From NCBI GenBank assembly GCA_022605955.1, contig JAKCOZ010000032.1, positions 2,356,001 through 2,420,000 of the forward strand: a stretch of DNA of 64,000 nucleotides. Reading direction: 5' to 3'. A program made the translations under genes and the position numbers. How positions within the stretch are numbered: position 1 is the stretch's first letter; the number at the start of each line of letters is the position of its first letter. This document shows, one piece after another, positions 1 through 13,710 of the stretch. The notes below the pieces were generated by a model. It was not told the DNA's origin, ran no database searches, and saw only the letters and a list, made by a program, of their open reading frames with translations. This DNA is from Rallus limicola. Its lineage: Eukaryota > Chordata > Aves > Gruiformes > Rallidae.

Positions 1-3000
1 GTATCTGCTTCTTGTGTATAAAATCTTAACCTTGTTTTTATTGATGTTACATCATTGTAATTCAAAAAACACTACTTTTTCCTCACCACAGTAGCATAAA
101 CCAGCTTGAAAAGGAGTAAATTAAGTGCTAATTCAGAATTTTCTTCTGGATGAGCCTCTGTCTGTCTCCCTGATTCCCTCCATGAACATGGGAGGACCGG
201 AGGGAGATGGGTCTCCTTGGGACAGGACCCAGAGCTGCGTAGACCCAGGGTCTGTCTTAATCACAATGTTTGAGTCCACAGAAGTGCCAGGTCTTCAAAA
301 TTTAGCACAAAATAATTCCCTTGAAATAGTTTAAGGTGAGAAATTGGAAATCTTGGAAGTGAAGAAAATTGTTCTGGATGACAATGTCTTTCTATAGCAA
401 ACTCTGATCTTTTGGAAGCGTTTTCACAAACTCAAAATGCATTCTGAGACAAAGAGTAGGAAATCAGGTTTGTCACTTTTTGAACAAATCCTAGAGCTAC
501 TGTGATGTGAAGCAATATATTTGTTTAAAGGCCTACTATAAATATTCATTCCTTGCAGAAGTGAGCTGTAGTGTATCGTGTATTTTAAAATATTTCCAAA
601 AAACTCCTGAACACCCCACTTTTCATTCCTTTGTGATCTACAATTTGGTTTTAGTAAGAAAACTTTGTTATGTCTGTACTTTGGTAAAGCTTTTAGAGGA
701 ATGTGTTCTGATTAGAGGTATCCTGAATATAAACCAGTAAGATTCCAAGGCAGAAGTAGTTTAGAAGAAAACTAAAGTTACTCTGTGCAAACTTATTTTA
801 CTTTTCCTCTTATAAAATAATTTTACTTTGTTCTGATTTTTTTTTCTTTTTTATTATTACCACATTGAAGAAGGGGAGTGATGTTTTCTCAAAGTCAAAT
901 GATCAGTGTGACCGTTAAATCAGTGATCCAAAGCCATCTAAATTTAAGATTGTTCTTAAGTTATACATAGTAACTTCTCATTAAACCAGAGGGGATTAAA
1001 ATAATGTGTAGCAAAGGAATTTGTCACTTCTGTGGAGAGAAAATGAGAAGCCTTAATTAGTTGATCAAAAAATAACTTCCTTGTTAATTTCAGAAAGTAA
1101 ATATGTGTCCCAAGAAACTTCGTTTTTTGGACAAGACTTGCTAATATTAGATATTACCCACAAATTGGGACAGTATCTTACTTTATACCATCTTTGGGTA
1201 ATGTTTGAAACGCATTTTTTCACCATGTTTAATTTGGTTTAAGGTACTAGAAGGCACTCCCGCGTTGCATTTTGGCTTGGAATGATATTTCCCTACCCCA
1301 ATCCAAACATGCAATCTTTTTTCTTCAAATATTCAAGTTCCCTATACTTCTTGTCAACTTAACAAAAAAGGCAGAAGGCTGTCAACCTCTTTCACCATCC
1401 CAGAAAATAGCTACTGGGGGCACAGGATGCCAAGTCAGATGGCCACAGTGCTATAGCAGCAGATAAGTCGCTAGTAGATATTACAGATAAATATAATAGA
1501 TATTATTATATATAAGCTATTAGTAGCAGCTGAAAAGACAGTATTTTAATGTCAGTAGCAGCTTATGCAAAGCATTTTACAAAGAGCTGGAAAATAAGCT
1601 TAGGAAGCTTCAGAGAGATGGTCGCAAGTATCCAAGGCATGGCCTATTGTTATTTTAGATTATTATTTTTTTAGAATTATTAGTTGGGTTATTTTGATTT
1701 TCATCTGGACAGAAAGGAAGAAAACATTAGCAATGAAACTGAGGATTTTTGGTTTTAGTAATAACACAGACCTGGTACCGCAGAAGTTTTTGGAACCCAT
1801 TAGCACCAAGCAAAATTTGCAACTAGGACTTGCCATTCCCCATTTCATAGTCTGGTTTTTTACATCTATGACTTCAAGCTGTATTTTTATTAACAGAATA
1901 TCACATAGCAATTTATTATCACAGGCAAAGCTTACACGTGCAGATTGTATTTGTGGCTTTTTCAGGATAGTTTTGTGAATTTTTTTCTTCAGGGACCCTT
2001 ATGTGTTTTATAAATGTCTTTTGGGGCGGGGGCTGCAGCTGTGGACCTATTTTGGATAAAGTCTGTATTTTTGGGCCAGTGCTGACCTTAAGATTTTTGA
2101 GCTTTTATCTTTTTTTCTTCTTTTCTTCTGATGCCAAGTATTTCATCCCAGTGGAAAGGCAATGGGAAGGATTCCTGGTGATGGAGGAACTGTTCCCCTA
2201 AAGAGGAGTTGATTAATTTTGATAGCAAATTTCTCTATCTTAAATTGAGCCCTGTCACTCAAGACTGTAGGTGACAGTGACATTAACAACCTTCAGGTAT
2301 TGACATTTTTGACTTGGAAAAAGCAGAAGGGATCAGTGCTGCCTGTCTGGAGAAACATTTTAAAAAGGAACACTCTTTGAAAGATGGCATTTATTAGTGA
2401 AATACCATATTCACAGGCATGCCTGTGAAAAGATGAATAGAAGAGGAAGAAAGGGCCAAGTTTCTTTGAGGGTAAAGTGAGATCCTTTGGAAGCTGCTGC
2501 AGAAAGCTTTGTTGCATGTGTGTTATTGTTTCTATATCTCACAAGGTAAAACTCTGCTGGGAGTAAAGTCAACTTGGCAGAAATTGTAACCTGGATTACT
2601 TTTCAAGCAGCTGTTAATTAGCTCCAACTAATTGTCCTTCAAGGGTTTATCTTTTTCGAGGGGAAGGTTGTGAAAGGGAAGAACTTGGCACATAAAGCGC
2701 AGTTTGCTTTGTTGGGGCTTTGCACAAATCACATTAAAGAGTTTTCCTTCTTTTTGCATCCTTTTAGCTAGCATCTTATTTTCAGCACTTGTATGGCAGG
2801 TGGCTGAAGGCCTTTGGGTGGGTAGAAATACTCTCTATACCTGCATCTCACTGGGTATGAGGTGGGTCAAGATGATCCACACAAAGTTCAGACGTTCAGC
2901 AGACATCATATACAAAGGTTGTGGTTGTAAGATGTCATTATGGGGTGTCAGAGCCTACTTTTGGCTGGCCTGGTGACACAGTCAGGACCAAAATGTGAAC

Positions 3001-6000
3001 AATTTAATATTTTCTTACCAGTTGCTGTCAGTTAAGAAATGCTAACTGAAGTTAGAGGTATAAAACCATCTACAAGACAGCAGCGAATGTATCTTCATTT
3101 AAATATACCATGTTTGTAGGCTTCTGTTTGGCAAAATCACACTTTTAGATGACATATAATGCAGGCTTCATGTTCCTAAAGCAGGACTTGGGCCATGGGC
3201 AGGATTTCATTGCAGAGATGACTACCAAATTGGTGGCACTGGTGAGATTCCTTTATTTTCATGCTAGAGTGTGACAGTGAGATCAGAGTTTGTAGTCACA
3301 GTGTGGACACGACTTGAGAGGATGTTAGGCAGAAGTTACAGCACGAGAAGGTCTTTCCATGTGTCCACCATCCCACCAGGTCTGAAAGGGCTAAATGACT
3401 TTTTGTTGAGTTTATCTCTTGGCAGCCTGGTGGTTTCCCAGCCAAGGCCTTGAGACATGGTTAGAGTGCACCTAGAAACTGGGAAAATGTTTGAGCAATC
3501 AAACTGCTGTAGACAACTGAGCCACCACTTCCTAACCTTGGGCATGGTGTGAAGGAAAGAGCAAGATCTACTCAAGAGGCAATCTTTGCTTCTTGAAGGC
3601 AAAGAAAATACATACCAGCTCAGCTGAGCAGAGGGGCTTCCTGCACCACTAAACGAGGTGTCACAAGGGGGTCATGGCTTGAGGTATCTCATAGTGGCCA
3701 TGATGGCTGTAGGTGTGTCTCTGTTTCAAATGGGCACCTCTGGATTGTGTCCTAAATGCCTGGCTCTTATGCTGCACAGCCAGATGGGGTGCCTGACACA
3801 AGACTGCGTCAGTGCTCCAGTGGGAAGGTACCCAGGAGTTCCTGCCAAGCAGACATCGAAGAAAGTTGTGTTCTTCAAGTGCTTTGGCCTTCCCTCAAGG
3901 ACGTGTCTCTGTAGGAAAGGCAAGCATGTGCCTAGGCTTCTGAAAGTGGGGGAACTCAAAAAAGCTGCCCGTCTGCTTCAGCTGAGTCATCTTTGATGAC
4001 ATTTGTGAGTTTTCTTAAATTTGGGTGAACACAAGTATTGTGGCTTTCATCTGAACGGAAGAAGTCTTTTGTCTCTTCGTGATTAGAGATTGTCTTTATA
4101 GCATGACTTTACTCCAGCACCAGAGTTTGTTTATTTGTTTACAACTAATACCTTCCTACCCAACTAATAGGTTTTTTTTGAAACACTTTTCCCTGTATTT
4201 TTGCAAGCTCCAGACTGACACCTCTCTTTAACACCCATTCTTGGTGTTCAGTCTCTTAAATCAGAAATTATCTGTGAGACTATGTAATTAATATTCTACT
4301 CCTCGGATGTATTCAGATAGGCTAATAAATTCATCAACTAATGAATATTATAGTTACATCCTTTGCAGAGAAAAGGTGAAGGAGGGAAAGAAACATTCAA
4401 TTCATTTCACATTCTCAGAAAACAGGAGTTTCAGAAGAACAGCACTCATGTCCCAGTGTCAGGCCGGGCTATGTCAGTATTTAGATCATGAAGGAGATAC
4501 CTACGTAAGCAGGAGACCTGTTTAAGAGTAGGTCAGTTCAAGATAGAGCCACTACAGAGCTCTCATAAATCCAAGAGGAAACAGGTGTTTTCTACTCTAG
4601 TTCTTGGTGCCAAGTGAGGTGAGGGTTCAGTGAGCTCAGTTAGCTCCAGGCATGCAAGTCCCACGTGTCTCTTCTGTCCAGAAACTCCTGAAGTTAATTG
4701 CTGCATACTACTTTAGCCACTAACAAGGTCATCAGGTGAGGTACCTTGTGACTTAGTCCCACCTTTCTATGACATGGCCATAGCCTCTTCCATGGCAAAG
4801 AGACAAGGACAGCAACAAGGTGGCTTTCAGCCCCAGGCTGGGAAAGCCAGCAGCTGCCTGGACTTTGCCCGGCCAAGCAGAGCATATCCGCTCTGATGAC
4901 CAGGGTCCCTGCGCTCCTCTTCTCCTGTCAGATCCAGAATTATCTGCTGATGTTGATCTCCTGTGGCAGCGGGGCTTGAAATTAATACCCTATTGAAGTC
5001 CAGACACTGGTGACTTCCTGCTGTTGCTCCAGGCCCTCTGTAGACGTAGGCTATTTTGATTGCACTTTTTGGTTTTTTCCTCTCTGTTTTGCTTTTTTCT
5101 TCCTTTTATTTTTTTCCCTTTTTTTTTATTCCAGCTGCATTGCAGCCCTGGGGTAATATGTCTCGGTACTCACAGCCAAAATTGTCTCCTCCTCATAGGA
5201 CCCATGGCGGTAGGGACCTTTGTATGCATTGCCTTTGCCTTCCCTAGCAGCTCTGGCCCTAAACACCCTTCCTCTTTATTTAAGCTGTGCTGTAATGAAA
5301 AGCTCCACCCAAAATTTTTATATTACTGGCCAAATTTGTCCCTTTTTTCACTTTACACTGCCTTTCTCCCTACATTTATTCATAACAAAGCACCCAAGGA
5401 ATTCCTTGACTTTGTTTTCATGCAGAGGGTGGGTTGTTTTTTTTTTTAATATTTTTCCATTCTATATGCATGCTTTGTAGATACTTCTCCCCTTCCACCC
5501 TGGCTTTAAAAATAAATTTGACTAAATAAAATTTTCTAAGCCAGTACTTGTCTGTGTGGCTGGGCTGGAGCCTGCTCCGGAGGTCTCCCGATAGCTGGTA
5601 ACTGGTGTTCAGCTGCCATCTGCTGTTGAAGGCTTCCCTTGAGCTGTGTCCAAGTGCTGTGTTTTGCAGGGTGAAAGCCTTGTGTCCTCTGTATCCATCT
5701 GGTTTCCCCCTTGCCCATGTGTTTACAAGAGAGAAGTGATTCTGAGTGTTGCATAAGCTTCTTGGTGGTGTTCCTTGGGGGGCCACTGCTGGCTCTGCAG
5801 ATCTTTCCTTGCAATCCAGCCTTTCCTTATGCATCATGGGCTCTCCTTTGAGACTTACTTTAAGAGTTGAAATTGTCTCCAGGATTGGAAAGCTTATTCC
5901 TGTGGATAGGTCCTGGTATTACTAGGTAGCACAGATCCAGAGGAATAGATGTGTAATGAAAAAAAAATGGTGACAAGATGCTGCTCCTACAGACTGTTTC

Positions 6001-6545
6001 CATTTCCACAGGGTTTGCCTTTGGGCTAGTTCAGATCTGCTTTCCTGGACTCAATGCGCAACAGAAGCTCCTGAGATCGCCCATTCAGTTTAGCATCACC
6101 TGAAAGGAGCTTGGTTCTCACCCTCTTATCCTATTCAGGAGATATGAGGAGGACTTCTTAGGGGACTTACTCCAGAAACATGCTTCTCATCTGGGCTAAG
6201 AAATATTTTAAGGCACCTTGCATGTAAAAACTGTTCATCATTGCTTCCCTGATCACAGCGTATGTCTGAAGGTGGTGGGCAGTCACCTGGGCATGTTGGT
6301 GTGCTTGTGGTGTAGACATGCGCTCTTTGGAGTTTAAGGTCCAAAAAACGGGCCATGGCACACAGCAGAAAGCATCTTGTCTTCATGCAATCTCCTGCTT
6401 CAGTAAGGTGTTGGCAAACACAGTGGTCCATGGTCATTTTGAGCTAGTCCATAGATTTTTGATGAATAATCAACAAGCCTCCATATTAGGACACGATGCT
6501 TTTTGTTTCTTTGTCCTCTTTTCTTCTAGAAATATGGATAAGAGA
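1..6545. other. PRKG1 intron, unique sequence (part 1)
   Basis: This is non-coding sequence upstream of the first visible PRKG1 exon, read as intron because PRKG1 kinase exons follow on the + strand and the upstream half of the gene is absent. I see no exon with credible splice borders and protein family similarity. Open frames here are short and lack recognisable domains. The stretch contains a pyrimidine-rich run at about 5065-5135 that ends in a splice-acceptor-like CAG, with no convincing exon after it. No repeat family could be recognised. Confidence 0.6.
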
Positions 6546-6928
6546 GAATCATAGAATCGTCAGGGCTGGAAGGGACCTTAGAGAACATCAAGTTACAACC
6601 CCCTGCCATAGGCAGGGACACCTCTCACTAGACCAGGCTGCTCAAGGCCCCATCCAACCTGGCCTTGAACAGTGCCAGGGAGGGGGCAGCCACCACCTCC
6701 CTGGGCAACCTGTGCCAGGTCTCACCACCCTCATAGTGAAGAATTTTTTCCTGATATCCCATCTAAATCTACCCCCTTCCAATTTAAAACCATTCCTCCT
6801 TGTCCTATCACTACATGCCCTTCTAAAAAGTCCCCCCACCCCGCTTTCCTGTATCCCTTTCAGGTACTATAAGGCCACTATAAGATTTCCCCAGAGCCTT
6901 CTCTTCTCCAGGCTGAATTAACCCCAAG
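6546..6928 (-). mobile_element. CR1 LINE fragment, 3' end, minus orientation
   Basis: The stretch opens with the reverse complement of the CR1 terminal octamer (CATAGAAT near 6550). It continues with sequence typical of the antisense CR1 3' region: a GGCTGGAAGGGACC block, then the CCACCTCCCTGGGCAACCTG block, then GTGAAGAATTTTTTCCTGATATC. The far end near 6925, around CTTCTCCAGGCTGAA, corresponds to the C-terminal part of the reverse transcriptase ORF2, so the copy is strongly 5'-truncated. CR1 elements retrotranspose by target-primed reverse transcription and usually leave truncated copies without target duplications. Many differences from the remembered consensus suggest an older copy. Confidence 0.9.
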
Positions 6929-9900
6929 ATAAGCCAAGAGAGATTTTAACCCCTGCCAAAAGGGAAGTTTTTGAAGTTAAAAGTTCCAAAATGGGAGCTA
7001 CCAATTAAAAAGAATTATTTAATTAAGGTCTGACTTTGTGTCAGATGGCAGCTTTTGGAAACTTTGGCTGAAATAATTCACTGAGACACAGAGTGCGATT
7101 AGATTAGTGATTTTTTCTGCAAGAGAAAATATTTTCTGGCTTACAGCATTAGGAAGGCCTGGACAGCCTGCAAACTGTAATAATTGGCTCCATCTCCCTC
7201 TGTGTCAATTGTTTTCTGAATTAGGGACCATATGGGAACTAGCTCTTGCCTTGGCTATCTGTTGTGCCAGACCCTGAAGGGGGGGGGGAACCTTGTGGGA
7301 CATGCAAAACCAGGGGGGGAAAGCTCGTTAATGCTACAAAAAGCAGAGGTTGCAATCTTTTAAGCTGTGTAAATAATTACAATCATTCTCCTACTTGGTG
7401 AGTGCTGCTGAGAAATCATAAGTGATCACCGATACCAGTTAAGTGCATATGAGTGAAAATATATTGTTATTTAGAAAAAAAAGAAAAAGAGCACTTTTTA
7501 AAACTTTTTTTTTCCTCCTGGAAAATTTTGTGGGTAACAGAGTTAAGCCTTTAAAAAATATGCTATTTCATCCTGAAAGCACCAGTAGTTTGTATTTGAG
7601 TCTAGCTATTGAATTTTGCCAACTGCTGTAAGAAATAGGTGATTACTTAGAAAATCAGTTCTCAGAAATCATGTTAAAAGGTGAGATAACACACAGGGTG
7701 ATAGCCCTCAATGAAGGACTGCTAATTTTTTTCTTTTTTGGAAGGTGAATTGCTGTTTTCTTGAAGATTTGCATTGCTCAGGCAAAGATCTGTGCCAGAT
7801 AGACTTTGTGGCTGCTTTCCTCCTGAGAAAAAGCACTGTGCAATGCAGCGTGTTGCTCGCAAGGGATATATTAAATTAGCTTTTAAGAACAGTTCATTAT
7901 TATTTAGGTAATGATCTGTATGCTTTCCTCTTGCTAACTTGACCTTTCGATATGATAATGGGCTGTGTCGGATGTCAGATGGAAGCGCTAGTGGGGGGAA
8001 AAGAAAAAAAAAACCCCATGCCTTTGAAGCAGGCTGCTGTTACAATATTTTACTGCATTTGTTTTATAACATTAGGGCCCGTACTGATGAAATCAAAAGG
8101 CAGCAGAAAGCTTGCTGACAATAATGAGTCTCATTCCAGAGGAAACAGAAAAATGCTGCGGCGAATGCGTCCGTGCGCTCAGCAGTTCAAGCCGTAATGG
8201 GTAGCACTTGATGGAAACAGAGGTCTGTGCTTTAGGAAATATTAACCATTCCTTTGGCATCTATCTAAATATTGTTTTTCCAGAAACTGCTGAGAATACT
8301 TATGTTAATCCCAGGCTGGTCGTTTAGAGCTTTGTGTAGCGCAGTCGGTAGCTTTAAACACAAACCATGGCAAACTTTGGGATGGAGAGGCAAAGGTAGC
8401 ATTAAAACGTTTTTGCACAGTTTCTGGGTCTCTGTGTTTGGCATCCAGCACATTTTTTGAGTTGTCCTGAAGATTTATCTAAATAGCTTTGTAAGGATTA
8501 CACCACTGGAAAAGGGGCTATTTCAGTCCTGCTTTCATCTTCTGAATTAAATAACAGAGAGGCACTTGAACAGAGTTAAATATATTATAAATAAAACTCA
8601 GTGTCCTCCTACTTTAGGGAGCTACCCATTTTTGGAACTGCTGGGAATAGTTGTGGGATCATCTGTGGCTTTTCCAGTGCCAGAGTTGCCTGCTAGATCA
8701 GTTGTGCTTCCTTGTACTTGACCAACCCCTATGAGACCCACCATGCATTGTGTCAGACCTCACTTTTAAGGTCCAAGTGTCTGTTAGGGAAGGAAAAGAA
8801 AAAAAGTAGAGCTGGTGAGAGTTGGTGGGCAAGTGTTTGGGTAGCTTTGACCTCTGGATGGAGGGATTGGAAGGAGGAGATTTGGGCCCCAGGAGGGGAG
8901 CTCCAAAGGAGGAAATAGGGGAGCACAGTCTCCCCACTGCCAATTTGTCTTGGCAGAACTGGAAAAGGTGTTGTCAGATAAACAATCCAATATACTTCCC
9001 AGGCTGCTATGCAATGGCAGTGGCTCCAAAGTTGTGAAATGTTGGTACATGCAGTGGTTTCAACAGCAGGGAGAGTGGAAAGAGCAGAGAGTGGAGGTCA
9101 GTCTTTTAAAGATGAGTGAATATTATTTTCCCTGCAAAAGTTAGTAAGCATCGTACCCTAAAGCAGCATAGCAAATCCAGTTGACCTCTGAACAGTACTT
9201 GTGTCAAATTCAAAGGTGAAATTCAATCACCAAACTCTGAAATGGAAGAAGTTTAATCCTTCCATCAATAAAATCTCAATGCAGCCTGAACTCCAGAGTT
9301 ACTGCTGATACTTCCATCCCACCTGCAGCTGATCCACCAAAACAAACCTTCTTTCTTATTTCCCTTCTTCCCTGTAAAGAAGTTAACTGGTTTTCCTGAA
9401 GTCTAAATGTAGTCCACATTAAACTCCTGCCCACATATCATCCTTACAGCAACATCGGACTGCTGCACTATTGGTGATGTGAGGCCACCTCTATCACCAA
9501 CACTCAACAGCAAGGCTCTTTCTATTTTGATTTCTCTTACTTTTGCCAAATGTGAGGCATTAAGCAAAGGCAGGCCAAGACTGACTGTAGAAGAGGAGCA
9601 GATGAGTCTTTGCCTTCACGGCAGCAGGACCCACAAGAGGCATCACATCCCTCTTGGCCGCTACAGGAAGATAACAACCTGCCACTACAATCATTTACTC
9701 CATAACACTGAGTAAAGGAGTTTTATTTAAAAAAAAAACCCTGATGTTTCCAATGTTGTTGATGGATCCATTTGACAATGACAATATTTTTTCCATTTGC
9801 TTGTCTGAAGCACTTTGGGCATCCCAGGCCCCACTGATAGGCAGTACACTGATTATCCTGATGGCGCTGTGCTCCACTTACATTGATTTGCCCTCGGTTG

Positions 9901-12900
9901 CATTTGCTGTGTTTTCTCAGTGCCTGACTGAATACTCCATTAAATGATTTGAGAAGTGCTGAGCTCTAAATCTCTAAATTATCTGCTTTTAAAAAAAAAT
10001 AAAACCCAGAAAACTCCAAGTGTTCTCATGAATTAACTGATCTTACAGTTTTTACAGTGGTATAGCAAGGTAAAAACATCAAAAATATAGATAATGTGAA
10101 ATTTTGAATATGTGAGAAAGCTCGGTGTCTGTAAACCTTGGAGGAGAAGATCAAAGCCTGATCTTACCTGTCATATGGGGCGTTAATATAAAACTACCTG
10201 TTGTCATTACATTTCTGATGTAAGTTAAAAAGACCTCACTCACAGCTGTATTTAAAATTCATTCCAGTAATGGGAAGGAAGCATTCCTAGCTCTCTCTGT
10301 ACCATCATGTGCAGGCGTTCTTGCGCTCTGTCTTTTGTATCTGTTAGGTTTTGTGACTTCATCTTCAGGTGCGATTGCAGTTTGCTCAGCAGTTGCTTGC
10401 CTGCTGCAAATAGCCATGCTGTACCTCCACCCAGACCCATCAGAGCTACAGGGGCACATTCAGATCCTTGCACTGCTCTTAGTTTTGGATTAAATCACAA
10501 GCCTTGCCAGACTTGGGTGTGTCTCCTCCTAATCCTTTACTCTTTAAGAAGATGCTTTCTAATAAAGGTGTATTTCTTGCATGGTGCGATTTTAATGGAT
10601 AGCTACTCCTTATTTTGTTTAGAGGCTGTTTCTGTGCAGGAGTGATATCGTTCATCTCGGATGGCAAAATGTAATTCTTCTTGCTTGAAATTCTTTTAGG
10701 AGCCAGTAATCAGAAATGGGCTGGCAGTGAGCCAGTCAACGGCTGTGAGTCTTTTATCATGCAGGGAAGTTGCCAGGGAGTCCCTACAGATGCTGCTTTT
10801 GGGGGGGGAGGGGGGAAGAAGAAAAAAAGAAAAGAAAATCAAAAAGCTAACTACTTGGCTGCTTTGAAACATTAGCCATCCCCTTAAATCCCCTCGGCTT
10901 CCTAGCTTGCTTCCTGATTTCATACACTTAGGGAAATGAATGCCTTAGGTTTAGCTTTGAAAGATGTTTTACAAACCTGTTACCAACCCCACTGCTTCCC
11001 AGTAAGCTGTTTTAATAACTGTGTGACACTTGTATTGTTAGATTTTGCATCTGGGTCAGGTTCAGCTGTGAAAAGGTTTGTTAAGTGATGGTGCACATGC
11101 TTGGTGAAGGAGTGACCTCCTGCGTATCACCAAGAAAATACAACTCCAAAGTCCATGTCTCGAGAAAGCACAGACTTTCATGGGATTACTGCTGCTGTGG
11201 ATGCGCTCTTGCTAAGTATCCAAGCTGGCATTTATTAAAAATAGGAATTTCTTTCATCTTTTCTTCCTGGAGCCTTGTCAAAGGGTAAAGCCCTGCAAGG
11301 ATGGGTGCTGGGAACAGCCTTCCCCCAGTCATAGATCACACTCAGCGCTGCTCAAAGTCCCCTCTAACATGCAATATAATCAAATGCTTTTCTTCCAAGC
11401 AACTGAAACAAAACTCTGGTAGCTTAAACTTCCTTTAAGAGGACTTGATGAATGCAGAAGCAAAATCAAGCGTATTTTCTCTTGTTTCTACATGTATTTC
11501 ATTGCCCTGTTATCCAGGACAGCTACTGTGTATTGCTCTTGGAAATGGAAAAAAATATTCAGACTTCTCTGGAGAGAAGTAAAGGGTATAAAGGCTGGAA
11601 ACAAGCAGTCTTGTACTTTCCCTTTCCCAATGAGATGCAGAAGGGTAGGTGATGGTTTCAGATGAGGGTATATGGAGAGGTAGGAGTCTCTCGAGTGAAG
11701 GGTCCTTTTATAGCAAGTCTCTTTGAGTGGCTTCAAGGATTTTGCAATATTGTTTTGAACATGGATGGGGGAAAGAAATTCAAATGTTTGTTTGACCTGC
11801 AGCATCTCCTATGTCATTTAATAGAGAGCTGAAGATAAAAAAGCTGAGCTCTAGGTGTGCCAGGGGCCATATCGCTCAAGAAGTCAACAGGAGCCCTTTT
11901 GAGTCATTGAATGTTGGATGTCACAGCTTGGCTTGGGAAAAAAAATTCAAAATCATACTCACCTGAGCTATTTTAAAGTTTTCCAGAAGTTTTAGTGGGT
12001 GGAAGTGCTAAGATGATGAACATTTTTAGTAGAGGGCATTGTTCCTTCTGCTGGGGCTTATCTGTGGCACCCCTTTGGAGGCAGCACAATGAGGGTACTT
12101 GGAGATAAATACTAATGGAATATTTGAATATCAGTGCTTAAAAGTGTTGTTAGAAGAAAATTGCTATGTAATTTATCACTGACTTCTGAAAAACATTCAG
12201 AGCTGGAAATAATTTATAGTTACGTTAGTGTATCCCATTTTTAAGCAATCTTGTTATGACATGAAGAATCCTACTGTTGTATTGGCAGTTCGACGAGGCA
12301 ATTGTATTGCTGATTTTCCCATAGTCTCACATCTGTAATAAATGCCTTTTTCTAGCTTTTTTAAAGAGGATTCTGTTAAAAAAATAAATCCAGGAAGGCA
12401 TTCAAAATACATCAGCTTCTTCAAAAGCATGAATAGAGCATCTGGACTGATCTTGGCTCAGAAAACCATATTTACAGTGGAAGTGGGGAGGTTTTCAGAG
12501 AACTTGAATCTATTCACCTGTATTCATTTAAAATTATAAAGCCCACCTTACAAGGTCCTAACCCCTCTTGAAATTCGTGCCTGTTGCCTCATTCCCAGAA
12601 TGCAAAGATCCAGTGTCAATAGGCAAGAACCAATAGCGATTTGGAGTGCTCTTGGGGGTGGGGAAAGGATCTGCAGGATCATGCCTACAGATGAGAAGTT
12701 ATTTTGCTCACCACAAAAATGAATAATTGTGAAGACTATTCAATTCCAGAAAGCAGTATCAACCTGTTGGTAGCCATCCCTTTTTGACTTTAAAATTCAT
12801 ATGCCCTGTATTTATTTGATAAGGTGTAGCATTATCTAGTGTTTCCATTAGAAAGGAACCTGTACCCAGTGCCTGTTTGTCATATTTATACATATAATCA

Positions 12901-13642
12901 AACACAACACTGCCAGCTTAGACCTGTTCATTTGTATTTTACGCTTTTGCTCTTTACTCTCAGTTTCTATGGGAACCTGGGCTGTAATGGCAACAGAGAA
13001 TAAAGAGATGAAGAGACATCTTCGAAAACATAACTCCGTTGCTCGGCTGAACTGCCCGCATGCACTTAGAGCCAAATAAACTGGGAAGGGGGGTGGGGGG
13101 AAGTCAAGGCAAGTTAAAAGGCGAGCAAGTTGATGGGGATTGAGTTTTCCTCCTTACAAGAGCATCTTGTTTGGGTTCTTTTGTGTTTTGAAAATGTGTG
13201 TATGATGCTTAAAAGTTCAGCTTACATTTTCTGAGGAGGAGACAAGAATTGGCACTGCTTGCCTTTTTGGCTGGCTTTAGTGCAAAGTGCTCCACTGCAA
13301 TTAAGAATGTTAAAAAAAAAAAAAAAGCCCCCAAAACCTCTCCTTTTGGTATGATTAATTACAGCTAATGAATTGGAAACGTGACATTCATGTACAATTC
13401 CATACGGTTTGCAGAGAAGCAACATACCCTAGCTCGTATATTGCAGCGTATCATTTAGTATCTGCTGCTTCTCTATCTGTTGGTGAATTAAGGTGAGTAA
13501 TGTAGATGAGCTGAAATAATTAGTAAAATCTCCTTGAGGGGATTTCTTGTGGTGCCGCGGTGTGCATATGAATTCCATACAAGATGTTTGCTTTCCAGTC
13601 TAACTTGGAAGACGATGAATGTATTGCTTTGAATACAGAGCA
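6929..13642. other. PRKG1 intron, unique sequence (part 2)
   Basis: No exon or second gene was recognised. The stretch holds a G-run at about 7279-7288, a G-run followed by A-rich sequence at 10801-10840, and an A-run at about 13311-13326. The block 8260-8450 is repeat-free and includes a perfect tRNA-type A-box string at 8337-8348, treated separately. Open frames are short and carry no recognised domain. Confidence 0.55.
8337..8348 (+). other. tRNA A-box-like motif without a tRNA
   Basis: The string TAGCGCAGTCGG fits the internal RNA polymerase III A box of tRNA genes (TRGCNNARYNGG), and the next bases (TAGC) also fit a tRNA D-loop. No B box (GGTTCNANNCC) follows at the required distance and no cloverleaf can be folded. 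It may be a chance match or the remnant of an old tRNA-derived SINE. Confidence 0.25.
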
Positions 13643-13710
13643 TCGAAGGGGAGTTGGACCCGATGATCTCTCGAGGTCCCTTCCAACCCCTACAATTCTA
13701 TGATTCTATG
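13643..13710 (+). mobile_element. CR1 LINE 3' terminus, plus orientation
   Basis: A very short 3' tail of a CR1 element. It holds the typical GTTGGACCCGATGATCTC block, the TCCCTTCCAACCCC block and two perfect terminal octamers ATTCTATG at 13695-13702 and 13703-13710. Only about 70 bases are present, an extreme 5' truncation. The near-consensus sequence suggests a fairly young insertion. Confidence 0.92.

Noticed and set aside
5418..5837. 139-codon minus-strand ORF
   Set aside because: Low-complexity composition, overlapping open frames on both strands, no recognised domain or splice context.
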